NCBI GenBank assembly: GCA_006937955.1 | Contig: SSNP01000065.1 | Location: 2,293,858-2,357,857 of the forward strand | Length of the DNA stretch: 64,000 bases | Source: Pachypanchax playfairii | Taxonomy: Eukaryota > Chordata > Actinopteri > Cyprinodontiformes > Aplocheilidae | Direction of reading: 5' to 3' | Part shown: in pieces, positions 42,838 to 55,800 of the stretch | How the letters are laid out: every line of letters starts with the position of its first letter | Position numbering within the stretch: the first letter of the stretch is position 1 | The notes under the pieces: generated by a model | Databases searched by the model: none | Told to the model about the DNA's origin: nothing | The model's input: the letters and a program-made list of their open reading frames with translations, nothing else | Program-made: the position numbers and the translations under genes

Positions 42838-45800
42838 CTTTTTGTGCCCCATACAGTGAAACCTCATAACCACTAACTAATGACTACCTAATCAACAACG
42901 AAGCATTAGTTAATCTTTTTGTGCCCCATACAGTGAAACCTCATAACCACTAACTAATGATTACCTAATCAATAACGAACAATTAGCTAAGCTTTTTGTA
43001 CTCCATACAGTGAAACCTCATAACCACTAACTAATGATTACCTAATCAATAACGAACCATTAGCTAAGCTTTTTGTGCCCCATACAGTGAAACCTCATAA
43101 CCACTAACTAATGATTACCTAATCAATAACGAACAATTAGCTAAGCTTTTTGTGCCCCCAGAAGTATAGTGAAACCTCATCACCACTAACTAATGATTAC
43201 CTAATCATTAACGAACCATTAGTTAAGCTTTTTGTGCCCCATACAGTGAAACCTCATAACCACTAACTAATGATTACCTAATCAATAACGAAGCATTAGT
43301 TAATCTTTTTGTGCCCCATACAGTGAAACCTCATCACCACTAACTAATGATTACCTAATCAATAACGAAGCATTAGTTAATCTTTTTGTGCCCCTTACAG
43401 TGAAACCTCATCAGCACTAACTAATGATTACCTAATCATTAATGAACCATTAGTTAAGCTTTTTGTGCCCCATACAGTGAAACCTCATCACCACTAACTA
43501 ATGATTACTTAATCAATAACGAACCATCAGTTAAGCTTTTTGTGCCCCTTGAAGTACAGTGAAACCTCATCACCACTAACTAATGATTACCTAATCATTA
43601 ACGAACCATTAGTTAATCTTTTTGTGCCCCTTGAAGTACACTGAAACCTCATCACCACTAACTAATGATTACCTAATCAATAACGAAGCATTAGTTAATC
43701 TTTTTGTGCCCCATACAGTGAAACCTCATCAGCACTAACTAATGATTACCGAATCAATAACGAACCATTAGTTAATCTTTTTGTGCCCCATACAGTGAAA
43801 CCTCATAACCACTAACTAATGATTACCTAATCAATAACGAAGCATTAGTTAATCTTTTTGTGCCCCATACAGTGAAACCTCACAACCACTAACTAATGAT
43901 TACCTAATCAATAACGAACCATTAGCTAAGCTTTTTGTGCCCCATACAGTGAAACCTCATAACCACTAACTAATGATTTCCTAATCATTAATGAACCATT
44001 AGTTAAGCTTTTTGTGCTCCCAGAAGTAAAGTGAAACCTCATAACCACTAACTAATGATTACCTAATCAATAACGAAGCATTAGTTAATCTTTTTGTGCC
44101 CCATACAGTGAAACCTCACAACCACTAACTAATGATTACCTAATCATTAATGAACCATTAAGTAATCTTTTTGTGCCCCCAGAAGTATAGTGAAACCTCA
44201 TAACCACTAACTAATGATTACCGAGTCAATAACGAACCATTAGCTAAGCTTTTTGTGCCCCCAGAAGTATAGTGAAACCTCATCACCACTAACTAATGAT
44301 TACCTAATCGTTAACAAACCATTAGTTAAGCTTTTTGTGCCCCATACAGTGAAACCTCATAACCACTAACTAATGATTACCTAATCAATAACGAACCATT
44401 AGCTAAGCTTTTTGTTCCTCATACAGTGAAACCTCATAACCACTAACTAATGATTACCTAATCAATAACGAACCATTAGCTAAGCTTTTTGTTCCTCATA
44501 CAGTGAAACCTCATAACCACTAACTAATGATTACCGAGTCAATAACAAAGCATTAGTTAATCTTTTTGTGCCCCCAGAAGTATAGTGAAACCTCATAACC
44601 ACTAACTAATGATTACCTAATCAATAACGAACCATTAGCTAAGCTTTTTGTGCCCCATACAGTGAAACCTCATAACCACTAACTAATGATTACCTAATCA
44701 TTAATGAACCATTAGTTAAGCTTTTTGTGCCCCCAGAAGTAAAGTGAAACCTCATAACCACTAACTAATGATTACCTAATCAATAACGAAGCGTTAGTTA
44801 ATCTTTTTGTGCCCCCAGAAGTATAGTGTGCCCTAATCATTAATGAACCATTAGTTAAGCTTTTTGTGCCCCCAGAAGTAAAGTGAAACCTCATCACCAC
44901 TAACTAATGATTACCTAATCAATAACGAACCATTAGCTAAGCTTTTTGTGCCCCATACAGTGAAACCTCCTAACCACTAACTAATGATTATCTAATCATT
45001 AACGAAGAATTATTTAAGCTTTTTGAGCCCCCAGAAGTATAGTGAAACCTCATAACCACTAACTAATGACTACCTAATCAACAACGAAGCATTAGTTAAT
45101 CTTTTTGTGCCCCATACAATGAAACCTCATAACTACTAACTAAGGATTACCTAATCAATAATGAAGCATTAGTTAAGCTTTTTGTGCCGCATACAGTGAA
45201 ACCTCACAAGCACTAACTGATGATTACCTAATCAATAACGAACCATTAGCTAAGCTTTTTGTGCCCCATACAGTGAAACTTCACAACCACTAACTAATGA
45301 TTACATAATCATTAATGAACCATTAGTTAAGCTTTTTGTGCCCCATACAGTGAAACCTCATAACCACTAACTAATGATTACCTAGTCATTAACGAACCAT
45401 TAGTTAAGCTTTTTGAGCCCCATACAGTGAAACCTCATAACCACTAACTAATGATTACCTAATCATTAATGAACCATTAAGTAATCTTTTTGTGCCCCCA
45501 GAAGTATAGTGAAAGCTCATAACCACTAACTAATGACTACCTAATCAACAACGAAGCATTAGTTAATCTTTTTGTGCCCCATACAGTGAAACCTCATAAC
45601 TACTAACTAATGATTACCTAATCAATAATGAAGCATTAGTTAATCTTTTTGTGCCCCTTACAGTGAAACCTCACAACCACTAACTAATGATTACCTAATC
45701 AATAACGAACCATCAGTTAAGCTTTTTGTGCCCCGTACAGTGAAACCTCATAACCACTAACTAATGATTACCTAATCATTAATGAACCATTAGTTAAGCT

Positions 45801-47475
45801 TTTTGTGCCCCTTACAGTGAAACCTCATCACCACTAACTAATGATTACTTAATCAATAACGAACCATCAGTTAAGCTTTTTGTGCCCCTTGAAGTACAGT
45901 GAAACCTCATAACCACTAACTAATGATTACCTAATCATTAACGAACCATTAGTTAATCTTTTTGTGCCCCTTGAAGTACACTGAAACCTCATCACCACTA
46001 ACTAATGATTACCTAATCAATAACGAAGCATTAGTTAATCTTTTTGTGCCCCATACAGTGAAACCTCATCAGCACTAACTAATGATTACCGAATCAATAA
46101 CGAACCATTAGTTAAGCTTTTTGTGCCCCTTGAAGTACACTGAAACCTCGTCACCACTAACTAATGATTACCTAATCAATAACGAACCATTAGCTAAGCT
46201 TTTTGTGCCCCTTACAGTGAAACTTCACAACCACTAACAAATGATTACCTAATCATTAATGAACCATTAGTTAAGCTTTTTGTGCCCCATACAGTGAAAC
46301 CTCATCACCACTAACTAATGATTACCTAATCAATAACGAACCATCAGTTAAACTTTTTGTGCCCCTTGAAGTACAGTGAAACCTCATAACCACTAACTAA
46401 TGATTACCTAATCATTAACAAACCATTAGTTAATCTTTTTGTGCCCCTTGAAGTACACTGAAACCTCATCACCACTAACTAATGATTACCTAATCAATAA
46501 CGAACCATTAGCTAAGCTTTTTGTGCCCCGTACAGTGAAACCTCCTAACCACTAACTAATGATTACCTAATCATTAACGAACCATTAGTTAAGCTTTTTG
46601 TGCCCCATACAGTGAAACCTCATAACCACTAACTAATGATTACCTAATCATTAATGAACCATTAAGTAATCTTTTTGTGCCCCATACAGTGAAACCTCAT
46701 AACCACTAACTAATGATTACCGAATCAATAACGAAGCATTAGTTAATCTTTTTGTGCCCCATACAGTGAAACCTCATAACCACTAACTAATAATTACCTA
46801 ATCAATAACGAACCATCAGTTAAGCTTTTTGTGCCCCATACAGTGAAACCTCATAACCACTAACTAATAATTACCTAATCAATAACGAACCATCAGTTAA
46901 GCTTTTTGTGCCCCATACAGTGAAACCTCATAACCACTAACTAATAATTACCTAATCAATAACGAACCATCAGTTAAGCTTTTTGTGCCCCATACAGTGA
47001 AACCTCATAACCACTAACTAATAATTACCTAATCAATAACGAACCATCAGTTAAGCTTTTTGTGCCCCATACAGTGAAACCTCATAACCACTAACTAATA
47101 ATTACCTAATCAATAACGAAGCATTAGTTAATCTTTTTGTGCCCCATACAGTGAAACCTCATAACCACTAACTAATAATTACCTAATCAATAACGAACCA
47201 TCAGTTAAGCTTTTTGTGCCCCATACAGTGAAACCTCATAACCACTAACTAATAATTACCTAATCAATAACGAACCATCAGTTAAGCTTTTTGTGCCCCA
47301 TACAGTGAAACCTCATAACCACTAACTAATAATTACCTAATCAATAACAAACCATCAGTTAAGCTTTTTGTGCCCCATACAGTGAAACCTCATAACCACT
47401 AACTAATGATTACCTAATCAATAACGAACCATTAGTTAAGCTTTTTGAGCCCCTCGAAGTATAGTGAAACCTCAT
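42838..47475 (+). repeat. 77-bp satellite array, about 60 copies
   Basis: The unit runs taagctttttgtgccccata / cagtgaaacctcataaccac / taactaatgattacctaatc / aataacgaaccattagt. A longer variant replaces 'cccatacagtg' with 'cccccagaagtatagtg'. Many units hold a HindIII site (AAGCTT). The units have no coding frame. Confidence 0.98.
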
Positions 47476-47787
47476 CATGATTAATGAATCCTTATCTAAT
47501 CAGTAACTTACTTATTACTTATTGCTACAATTATTAGATACATACAAGGAGAGCAGAAAAGTTATGATCTATTTATCAACAGTACTTGCTTATCTTACGT
47601 AAAGGCACAATCTTGAAATTTGGTTTTGGCAAACACAAACGAATAAAATTCTAAATGTTAATTGTTTTCACTTGAAGTAAATCCTATTAATCTAAAAACA
47701 AGCCTTTAATGTATCCAGAAATGTTATTGACATAAAACTGTTATGGCGGTTATGTTATTATAATGAAAAACTCTGAATGTTTTTCAG

Positions 47788-47970
47788 GTGTGTGACACCA
47801 TCCTGCTGCACATTGAGGAGCGTTTTGTCTTCATTCAGCATCTCATCGCTGCCATTGTGCTGCATGGAGAACTGTTTCCACAGCACAGTGGGAGGTTTCC
47901 TGAGGTGCACTGGACACAACTGTGGAGATTTATCCAGTGCTGGACAATTAAAATTTCCAAACATATTTAA
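47788..47970 (+). pseudogene. Possible hAT transposase exon remnant
   Basis: After a 'gtttttcag' acceptor-like site the frame reads CDTILLHIEERFVFIQHLIA and LHGELFPQHSGRFPE. It resembles, from memory, the part of fish hAT/ZMYM1-type transposases before the C-terminal dimerisation domain. That domain itself is absent. Its position in the centre of an element with 8-bp target duplication fits. It could also be chance. Confidence 0.4.
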
Positions 47971-48930
47971 TGTTTGCATTGTGTTAAATATTATTTGAAA
48001 TACAATATTTAATGTTAATACACAAAATGTGCCTGTTTGGCTGACTAGATTAACCTGTTCTGGTGATTTTTTTTTATTTATGATTGAATAAAGTCTTCAT
48101 TAAATATTTAACAGAATTTGAAAATGTTTTTTGTAATATAGGTTTTACATTAATACATCAATACAAATGTTTTGACAGTCATTTAATTGGATTTATGCAG
48201 CCCCACCCAAAAACTGTTACTTTACTTCAGGTGTTAAAAAAAGCTTAAGTAATGGTAAGTTACGGATTAGGTAATGATTCATTAATCATAATGAGGTTTT
48301 ACTTTACTTCAATGGGCTCAAAAGGTTTAGCTAATGGTTCATTAATGATTAGTTAATGATTAGTTAGTGATTATGAGGTTTCACTTTACTTCGGGGGCAC
48401 AAAAAGCTTAACTAATGGTTCATTAATGATTAGGTAAATATTAGTTAGTGATTATGAGGCGGTACAATACCTCAGGGGGTACAATCTAACAACCTAACTT
48501 GAAAAGAGCTTGAAAAATCATCAAGGAATAAATGATAAGAAAAAGGCAGGTCAAATTTGGAGTGATTAGTACCTGATTACTGGTAACCTATCCAGGGTGT
48601 ACCTGACCTGTTGCTTGATGGGACCTAGCCTCAAGCAACCCTGCTGAGGATGAACCAGTGTAGAAGACGGATAGTTCCTGATTTGGCATCAGGTAATTTC
48701 AAGACTGACCAATCATTACTTGCACATCCGATAAAGGTGGGTGTGAAGATTAGTTAATGATGAATGAATAATTTTATGACTATCCAAACTATAAGTAATC
48801 ATTCATGAATCATTAGCTAGTGTGGTTGGTGTGGAGTTATGTAATCATTAAGTAATCATTAGTTCCTCACTAGCTAATGAGTAGGTAAGCAGATTTTGAG
48901 ACCGTTATTGTAAAGTGTTACCAAATAATT

Positions 48931-51900
48931 GATCTCAAGATATGAGTAATTATGATTGTTATATTATTATATTTTGTTGTTGTTGCAAGCATTTTATTCC
49001 TGCAATTTAGAAGAGGTAATTAAAAACAGTCAAATTGAGAACAAATGTGCTTATATGGTTAAGAATATCTGTTGGACATAAAACCAGCAACTCTTTTGAT
49101 TTTTTGATTCACGTATAATTCACCAAAGATTTCTGGACTGAATTAAAAAAAAAATTTTTGGTCATTTTTGGATATTTATCCAAACTAAAGTTGGAACATT
49201 TTCTGAGTTTCAAAAGTTGTGATAAAAGAACGCAGAATCTTGTGACCATTTCATCAGTCTCAAAACCCAATTTTATTAACAATTAAACAAGAAACAAAGC
49301 ATGCAATGGCTCCCTCAGCTCCATTTCCAGTTACTTGTGACAGTGTTTTTTCATGTGATTGCAGTTTTCTCATTGATAAATCTCGCATCCAACCACAAGA
49401 CCAGAGTGCAGTCAGCCCTCTGGACATTTCTGCACAGTGTTAATCCTCTGTTGTCTCAAGCAGTGCTCAGTCCAGACCAGGTGACGCCAGTGAATGGGAA
49501 ATATTGTCTTCACTTGTTTCTAAGAATGAAGGCAGATGCTGCAACTCCACCAACCAGACAGATCACAAGGAGGCTAAGAATTGTTGGAAATGCACTGATT
49601 GTGTTCAGCTCGCTGGTTAGAACAATTTCATAAGGAGGATTTAGAACTGGCAGTTTCTGATTATTTCAGTCCAGTTAGTCTGGTTCACTGGACAACAGAA
49701 TGAGAAAGTCTGCTTATTCATGTTGGTGCAAAGACAAATATTTTAAGAGGTTAAATAAACACTTTCACGCATTAGTCCTCAGTCAATTCGTTTCCCATTT
49801 TCTTTCTATACTTTTCAAAAAAGGTTTTCATACATCTATTCAGGCAGACAACGTGTTCTGACTATTCAACATCACTGCATTGACCACTATTAGTGAAAGG
49901 GTTAAAAATATTTGTGAATAAAACCAAACAGCAGCCAATAAAACAGGACAGAACTGAGCAGAAAATTAATTACCGTTCTTTTCATTTATGTTATTTTTTG
50001 TCTTTTCTTAAAGACAAAATCTAACAACTTCTCCACTTTTCTGAACTTCTGTCTCCCAAATCTGTTATATAAAGTAGTAGCAAAATCCTGATATCTGTCT
50101 TTTAATTTTTATGTAATTTACCTCAAATTTACATCACATTCCCTTGAGCACTTTCTCTAAACATATGCAAGATGTGATGTTGTCATAAATATAAACTGTG
50201 ACTCTGTAATCTGCAGATTTTATTTGCTCCCGCAAAACAGAAAAAGAAAGTTTGAGATGTGTGGAGGGAAAGGTTTTCTGGCTTAGCTAGTATCCCCCCT
50301 CCCAGACACACAGCCCCAACACACCCACCTTTCTCCACACACAGACCCACACACACTCTTTCTTGCTTAGGAGAGGACAGGGAAGAGGAAACACCTCGAC
50401 CTCTCTTATCATTGATCAAGCCATTATATTGAAATATAACCAAAAACTTCTCACCCCTAACAAAAGAAAAAGAAGAAAACGAAAAGGAAAAAAAATAAGA
50501 ATTTTTTTTTTTCCAACTTTAAAATTTGACTTTTGACTTGTGGACTTCTTGAATTTGATTTTATTGAGGCTTCAACACATCACTCTTACTGTCTTCAGCA
50601 TCCTCATCATCTACAGCATCTTCTGTCTGTACATCAAAGTAAGTTGAAAAATCTTCATCTATCTTATTTTATCATTGGTAAAAAATTAAAAAGTAACAAT
50701 GAAACTCTATTACACATATTGGCTTTTGTTGTAGAAGTTTTGCATCATGCAACAACAGGGTGCCAAAAGAATTGAGCAGTTTATAAAAATGATTAATTTC
50801 ACTATTTGATGTTGAATTTTTATTACCATTACATGCAGTGTGATGATTCTAATTTTTGAGTTTAATTTTTTTGTTTTCATCTTTTTGTTTTCAGATAGAG
50901 GTCTGTCATTTTTAATGTAACACAGTCAAAAGTGAATGGCTTACATTTATATGGCGGCACATATTGTATTTTGGGTTACCATGGCAATGGAATTCAGAAA
51001 AAAACCCAAAGCACACCACTATTTAAAAATGACCCTAAAATGCTCTAAAACAGGTCAAATGTTGATCCTTTTCCAGATCATTTTTATCTGGTCACTAGAG
51101 TCTATATTTATATAACTTTTACAGCCTAAACATGGTAATGCCATTTGCCATGAAACACACCCGTTGTGTGCACAGGATCACACGTGACACATTCCAGCAG
51201 CAGCTTCAATCAGTTTGGTCACCAGAAGTGTACTTTGATATGTACATATATTTGATAACACCATGGTGATGTAGCACATTAAAAACTTCATGTGAGATAC
51301 GCCAACGCATGAACTGCTGGATTTAATTACGCATATGACATAAAACTTATTGGGTCGGCCACCATCATCTGGATAACAGAGGAAAGAAAAGAACACAAAT
51401 GTAGAAAAAATGTTTATGAATTTAATTTAGTTTTTATTAAGAACAGAAAATTTAATAGAAAATTAAGAGAAAGCTGTTTGTGTAGGATGTCACTGTAAGC
51501 CTGCAGGCAGGATGATAACTAAAAGCATCATTGTTCTCTATGATGGAGCACATCACAAGCATTTGACAGCTGTAGTATATGAAGCAAAACTCAAATGACA
51601 CCAAGTCAGTGAAGGGATGTTATGTGAAAGTTTATGTGAGCAAAAGGTGAAAGTCTGAAGATTTGTTTCCAGTGATAGAGAACTGAATGAGTACACTCAA
51701 CAGGTGGTGTAACATCAAACTTTTTAGATTATCAAGACTTTAAAAAATATTAAATTATTTCTTCTAAAAGTATAAAGTTATGAAACCAGCTTAGGAAATG
51801 TCACATGAGAATTCCTGGCGCCTTTCACATGAGCAATAATCCGATCACTCTTGTGTACTCTGTGGGCTATTGAGATTTTTTTCTCACTCCCGTTTTAAGT

Positions 51901-52610
51901 GCTTGAGAATCAACCTGCTGTTGAAATGTTTTAACTTTTGGACAAAAGGAGTTTTGTATTTGTTTTTAGTGTTCCTTAGATTTCCCACTTGCTATGTATT
52001 AGTTTTATATAGTATATAGTTTTATATAGGAATTCTGTTTTTGTTACCAGATCAGCTCTTCTGTTTTTCTTTAAAACAAGTTTTATTTTAGACAACACTC
52101 CTGAGTTAGTTCTGCAATTAGGTTCTGCTTTAAACATTGACCTATTATTAGATCTATTTGATTAAAATAGGCTTAATCCCACAAAGTTTTGATTAAAAAG
52201 TGAAGACATTTGTAATGAAATCAAATAAATCAGTAGAGTACTCCTGAAGCTTCAAAGCAGCATTGAACATCTTTATTCCAGCAGTGGATCACATGACTCC
52301 TTCTGTGCCAAAAGTAGTTTATTTTAGAGATGAAACCACAGAAATTAAGCACCTGACTCTACTCTATTCAGTCTTGCGTTATTTCAGCCCTTTTTTTTTT
52401 TTAGTCAAGGCGTTACTACTAACAGGGCTGACTCACACAGCCCTGTTGTGTAGTTGCAGCAGGAAACCCTTGTAAACTCACTACAGTACTACAATAAACA
52501 TGCTTACTATTGACAACTGGTCATCAGTCAGTACACTTCCCATGAAGGGTTGTTAGATATTTTCTTACATACAGTACATGCAAAAACATTTTCCTCTTCC
52601 TTCCCTTTAG
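48931..52610. other. OCA2 upstream region, no clear gene
   Basis: AT-rich, with no coding exon recognised. It probably holds the OCA2 promoter and untranslated exon(s). See the donor at 50639. Confidence 0.45.
50530..50638 (+). promoter_or_regulatory. Possible OCA2 5' non-coding exon end
   Basis: A strong splice donor ('atcaaa|gtaagt') follows a stretch without a long reading frame, about 2 kb before the acceptor at 52610. It could be the end of the untranslated first exon of OCA2. There is no TATA box or other mark I trust. The call rests only on the donor and position. Confidence 0.22.
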
Positions 52611-52865
52611 CGATCTTGACATGTATTTGGAGAATAAAAGCAACCTGGAGATTGAAATGTCTCAGACTTCAGCTGCAGGCCATCATCAAGGCAGGGGCAG
52701 CCTGAGATCCCCTGAGACAGTCACAGGAAACTTTGGGGAGCTACGTCTGCTGCAGGGCATCTCAGAAAGGGGCGACACCCAGAAGGTCCAGCAGTCTGCT
52801 GTGCTACCCTCAGGGCAGTGCATTATCCACACAGAGGGCTTCCTTCCTGTTCGACAAGAGGATGG
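52611..52865 (+). CDS. oca2: OCA2 first coding exon with start codon
   Basis: The acceptor is 'ccctttag' ending at 52610, with ten untranslated bases, then ATG at 52621. The 81 codons encode a hydrophilic cytoplasmic tail, low in similarity to mammals apart from the first few residues. The donor is 'gatgg|gtatga'. An acceptor just before the ATG means at least one non-coding exon lies upstream. Confidence 0.88.
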
Positions 52866-55800
52866 GTATGAAACTCAAACAGTTTCTGCTAAACTAACTG
52901 CTCTCAAATGCAGCAATGTCTTTGCTTTTGCCACTCCCACTATGTTACATGCCTTGCTTTGCTTTAGTAAAATTCAGTTCCAAACCACATTCTTCTTCAA
53001 AAGCTCAAAAAACAAATAAAATAAACAAATAACATCTCTCTAGAGTTTTAAAGAGGCCATTCCATTAAAAATGTTTTTTTTTTTTTTTTTTTCTGAGGTT
53101 TCTGTTGATTATCTTTGCTCCACAGGTGTTCTTACCTTCATAGCCTACTGGGTGTGAAAACAGGTCAACAACTTCTCTTTCAGTTTTTATCTCTCAAACT
53201 ACGCAAGTGGTGATAAAACCCGAGTTCTCCCGAGTTCAAAAAGTCTGTATTTGTTACGTCAGAGCTCTTTTGCTCATTAGTATTCATCAGCTCGCGCAGT
53301 TGAAACCACGCCTAGCATGCTGCTGGCTAAAAGCTGTAGCATAAGACATAACAAACAGGAAGAGACTCAGTGCGCTGTTGCCATGCGCAGCGGGGAAGGA
53401 AACAGGAAGTCTTGCTCTCATATGTTGAGACCAGTGAATTTGCATAATTAATATTATGAGTTGGAGCCGAAACTGGGTGAATCTTCACATAACCTTCCAG
53501 TTTTAGCTTAAATCTGGAAAGTAATTTTTATTTGTAACGTTTCGTGGCTCAGTCTTTGGAAGTGATCAGAGTTTTATACACCAACTCAAGAACCTTGGTG
53601 ATTAGAGAGTTTTGGACACTTGAAAATGCCCAACCGCTGCAACTTCTAGAACCACTGACCAGTAGGAAGTAGGAAGTTGTGAGCCAGACCGAAACCTGAC
53701 CAAATGCACCCACCTTGGCTGAAACTTTCAGGTTTCATCTGCAGGAGAAAATCAGCTAGAATCAAAACCATTTGAAACTCACCTCAGCCACATTAGCTGC
53801 ATCAGGAATCTGATTACTCTTGCCATAATATGGGTCAGACTGTTGTGCTGTGGCTATGGTTTGAGTCCAAGAATTCTGAGTTGGAACAGATCCAGATTGT
53901 CTCTCTTCAAAATGCAACATTCCCTAATTCACGTTATCTCTTTTATCAAGTTAACCCTTCTGATTTATACTGTATGTCTTATTTTTCTTCTTTTCTTTTT
54001 GGCTGCTCTCTCAAGGAGTCATCACAGCAAATCATCTGTCTCCATCTGTCCTCTGCATCTTCTTCTCTCACACCAGCCAACATCACGTCCTCCTTCACTA
54101 CATCCATATATCTCCTCTTTGGTCTTCCTTTAGACCTCCAACCTGGCAGTTCCCACCTCAGCATCCTTTCCCCAATAAACCCACTATCCTTCCTCTGGAC
54201 ATGTCCAAACCATCTCAGTCTGACTTTATCGGCAAAACATTTAACATGTGCAGTCCCTCTGATGGACTCATTCCTGATCCTGTCCATCCTTATCACTCCC
54301 AAAGAGATTTTGGGAGTGACCTCTAGCTCCATCTCCTGTACCTTCCTCAATGGTACCATCTCCAAACCAGATAACATGGCTGGTCTCACCACTGTCTTGT
54401 ACACCTTTCCTTTCATTCTTGCTGATACTCTTTTGTCACACATCACTCCTGAGACTTTTCTCCACCTGTTTAAACCTGCTTGAATGTTCCGTTAGACTCT
54501 CCTCTTCTCTGGACTGTTGATTCTAAGTACCACTTGTATTCCTCTCGTTCATACAGATGTACTCTCTCTTTCTGTGGCTAACCTTCATCCCTCTTCTTTC
54601 CAGAGCATCTCCACCTCTCCAGATGTTCCTCCATCTTCTCCCTGCTCTCACTACAGATAACATTTGCAAACATCAGGGTCCATGTACTGTAGATTCCTGT
54701 CTGACCTCATATGTCCATCACCATAGCAACAAGAAGGGTCTCAAAGCTGATCCTTGATGCTCTCCCATCTCCACATTGAACTCCTATTCAATTAATGTTA
54801 TTTATTTATAAAAGTGCCAGTTCATAATAAAGTCATTTCAAGGAACTTTACAGAAATAGTGAATTAGTAACAATTTCCTAAAAAATTTCCTTTCGAAGGA
54901 ACCAGCCAATTGGGTTGAATCAACAATTCAACACAATCAGCATAATTGCAACAGTGGAAAGGAACAACTCCCTTTCAACAGGAAGAAACCTTTAGCAGAG
55001 CCCGGCTAAGGTTGGGCGGCCTTCTGCCTCAGCCGACTGGGGTCTGAGCTGACAGGAGAGAGACACAGACAAACACTTACCCTCAGGGAGTTGCTGAGCG
55101 GGCCAAGGGGCCCCAGGGTATTGTGTGGGGGTGCTTCAGGAGCATGGGGTCCCAGGCCCACTTCTACAGGTTATCCGGTCTTTGTCTCATTTAAGTATCT
55201 AGACATCTTGTTTATGAGTGATGGTAGGATAGAGCAGGAGGTGGGCCAATGGATTGGGGGTTTGTCCACAGTAATGAGGGCATTGCTTTTTTTGTCTGCT
55301 GTAGTGAAGAAGAATCTGAGCCAAAAGGCAAAGCTCTTGATTTACTGGTCAGTCTAAGTTCCCACCTGCACCTATGGTCATCAGAGTTGGATGCTGACCA
55401 AAAGAATGAGATTCCTACAGTATGTGACTCCATGTGGCCAGGTTCAGCCTTAAAGAGGCAATTTCATTCAAATTTCAGGACTTTGTGGTTATTTCTTAAG
55501 TATTAAACAGTGATATGAAACATTTTATATCTAAAAAACATCAGGAAACACTGATTAACAGACCTTTCAATCTGTCTGCGTTAAAATTTGGGTGGTTCCG
55601 GCTCCTTCCATCAGGCTGCTTTGTCAGGCCTCGGCAGTTCGTTCATATTCATTATTCGAATTTGCTGGACTCAGATTGGCTAACAAACTAGCCTATGAGA
55701 GCAAGGAATACTGTTTCCTGCCCCACTGCGCATGGCAACGTCAGACGTCGTGTCTTCCTATTTGCTGCGTCTTATGCTAACAGCTTTTTAGTGAGCAGCA

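Larger units (their letters stand above)
42554..48922 (+). mobile_element. hAT-like transposon, 6.37 kb, with satellite-expanded left arm
   Basis: Ends GGTAACACTTTACAATAA and its inverse, with a perfect 8-bp target duplication aaataatt (42546-42553 and 48923-48930). The inverted arms match in order from the ends inward: terminal part, 'ctccacaccaaccacac', 'attcatgaatgat', then 'gtaacttaccatta', then the 77-base unit. The left arm has about 60 units and the right arm two or three. The centre (47520-48230) carries a possible transposase remnant. A 3' retroelement tail sits in the right arm near 48575-48672. Confidence 0.85.

Noticed and set aside
42838..47475. CRISPR-like array of regular repeats
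   Set aside because: Repeats are 77 bases and directly tandem with no unique spacers, in a vertebrate genome inside a transposon. It is a satellite.
49301..49633. 110-codon plus-strand frame upstream of OCA2
   Set aside because: No recognisable domain, no splice context, and composition like its surroundings. Probably chance.
52621..53019. OCA2 first coding exon read through to 53019
   Set aside because: A donor at 52866 joins in phase to the conserved exon at 56742. The extra residues have no counterpart in OCA2.
53830..54483. 217-codon plus-strand frame
   Set aside because: Antisense shadow of a minus-strand LINE fragment whose protein is recognisable.
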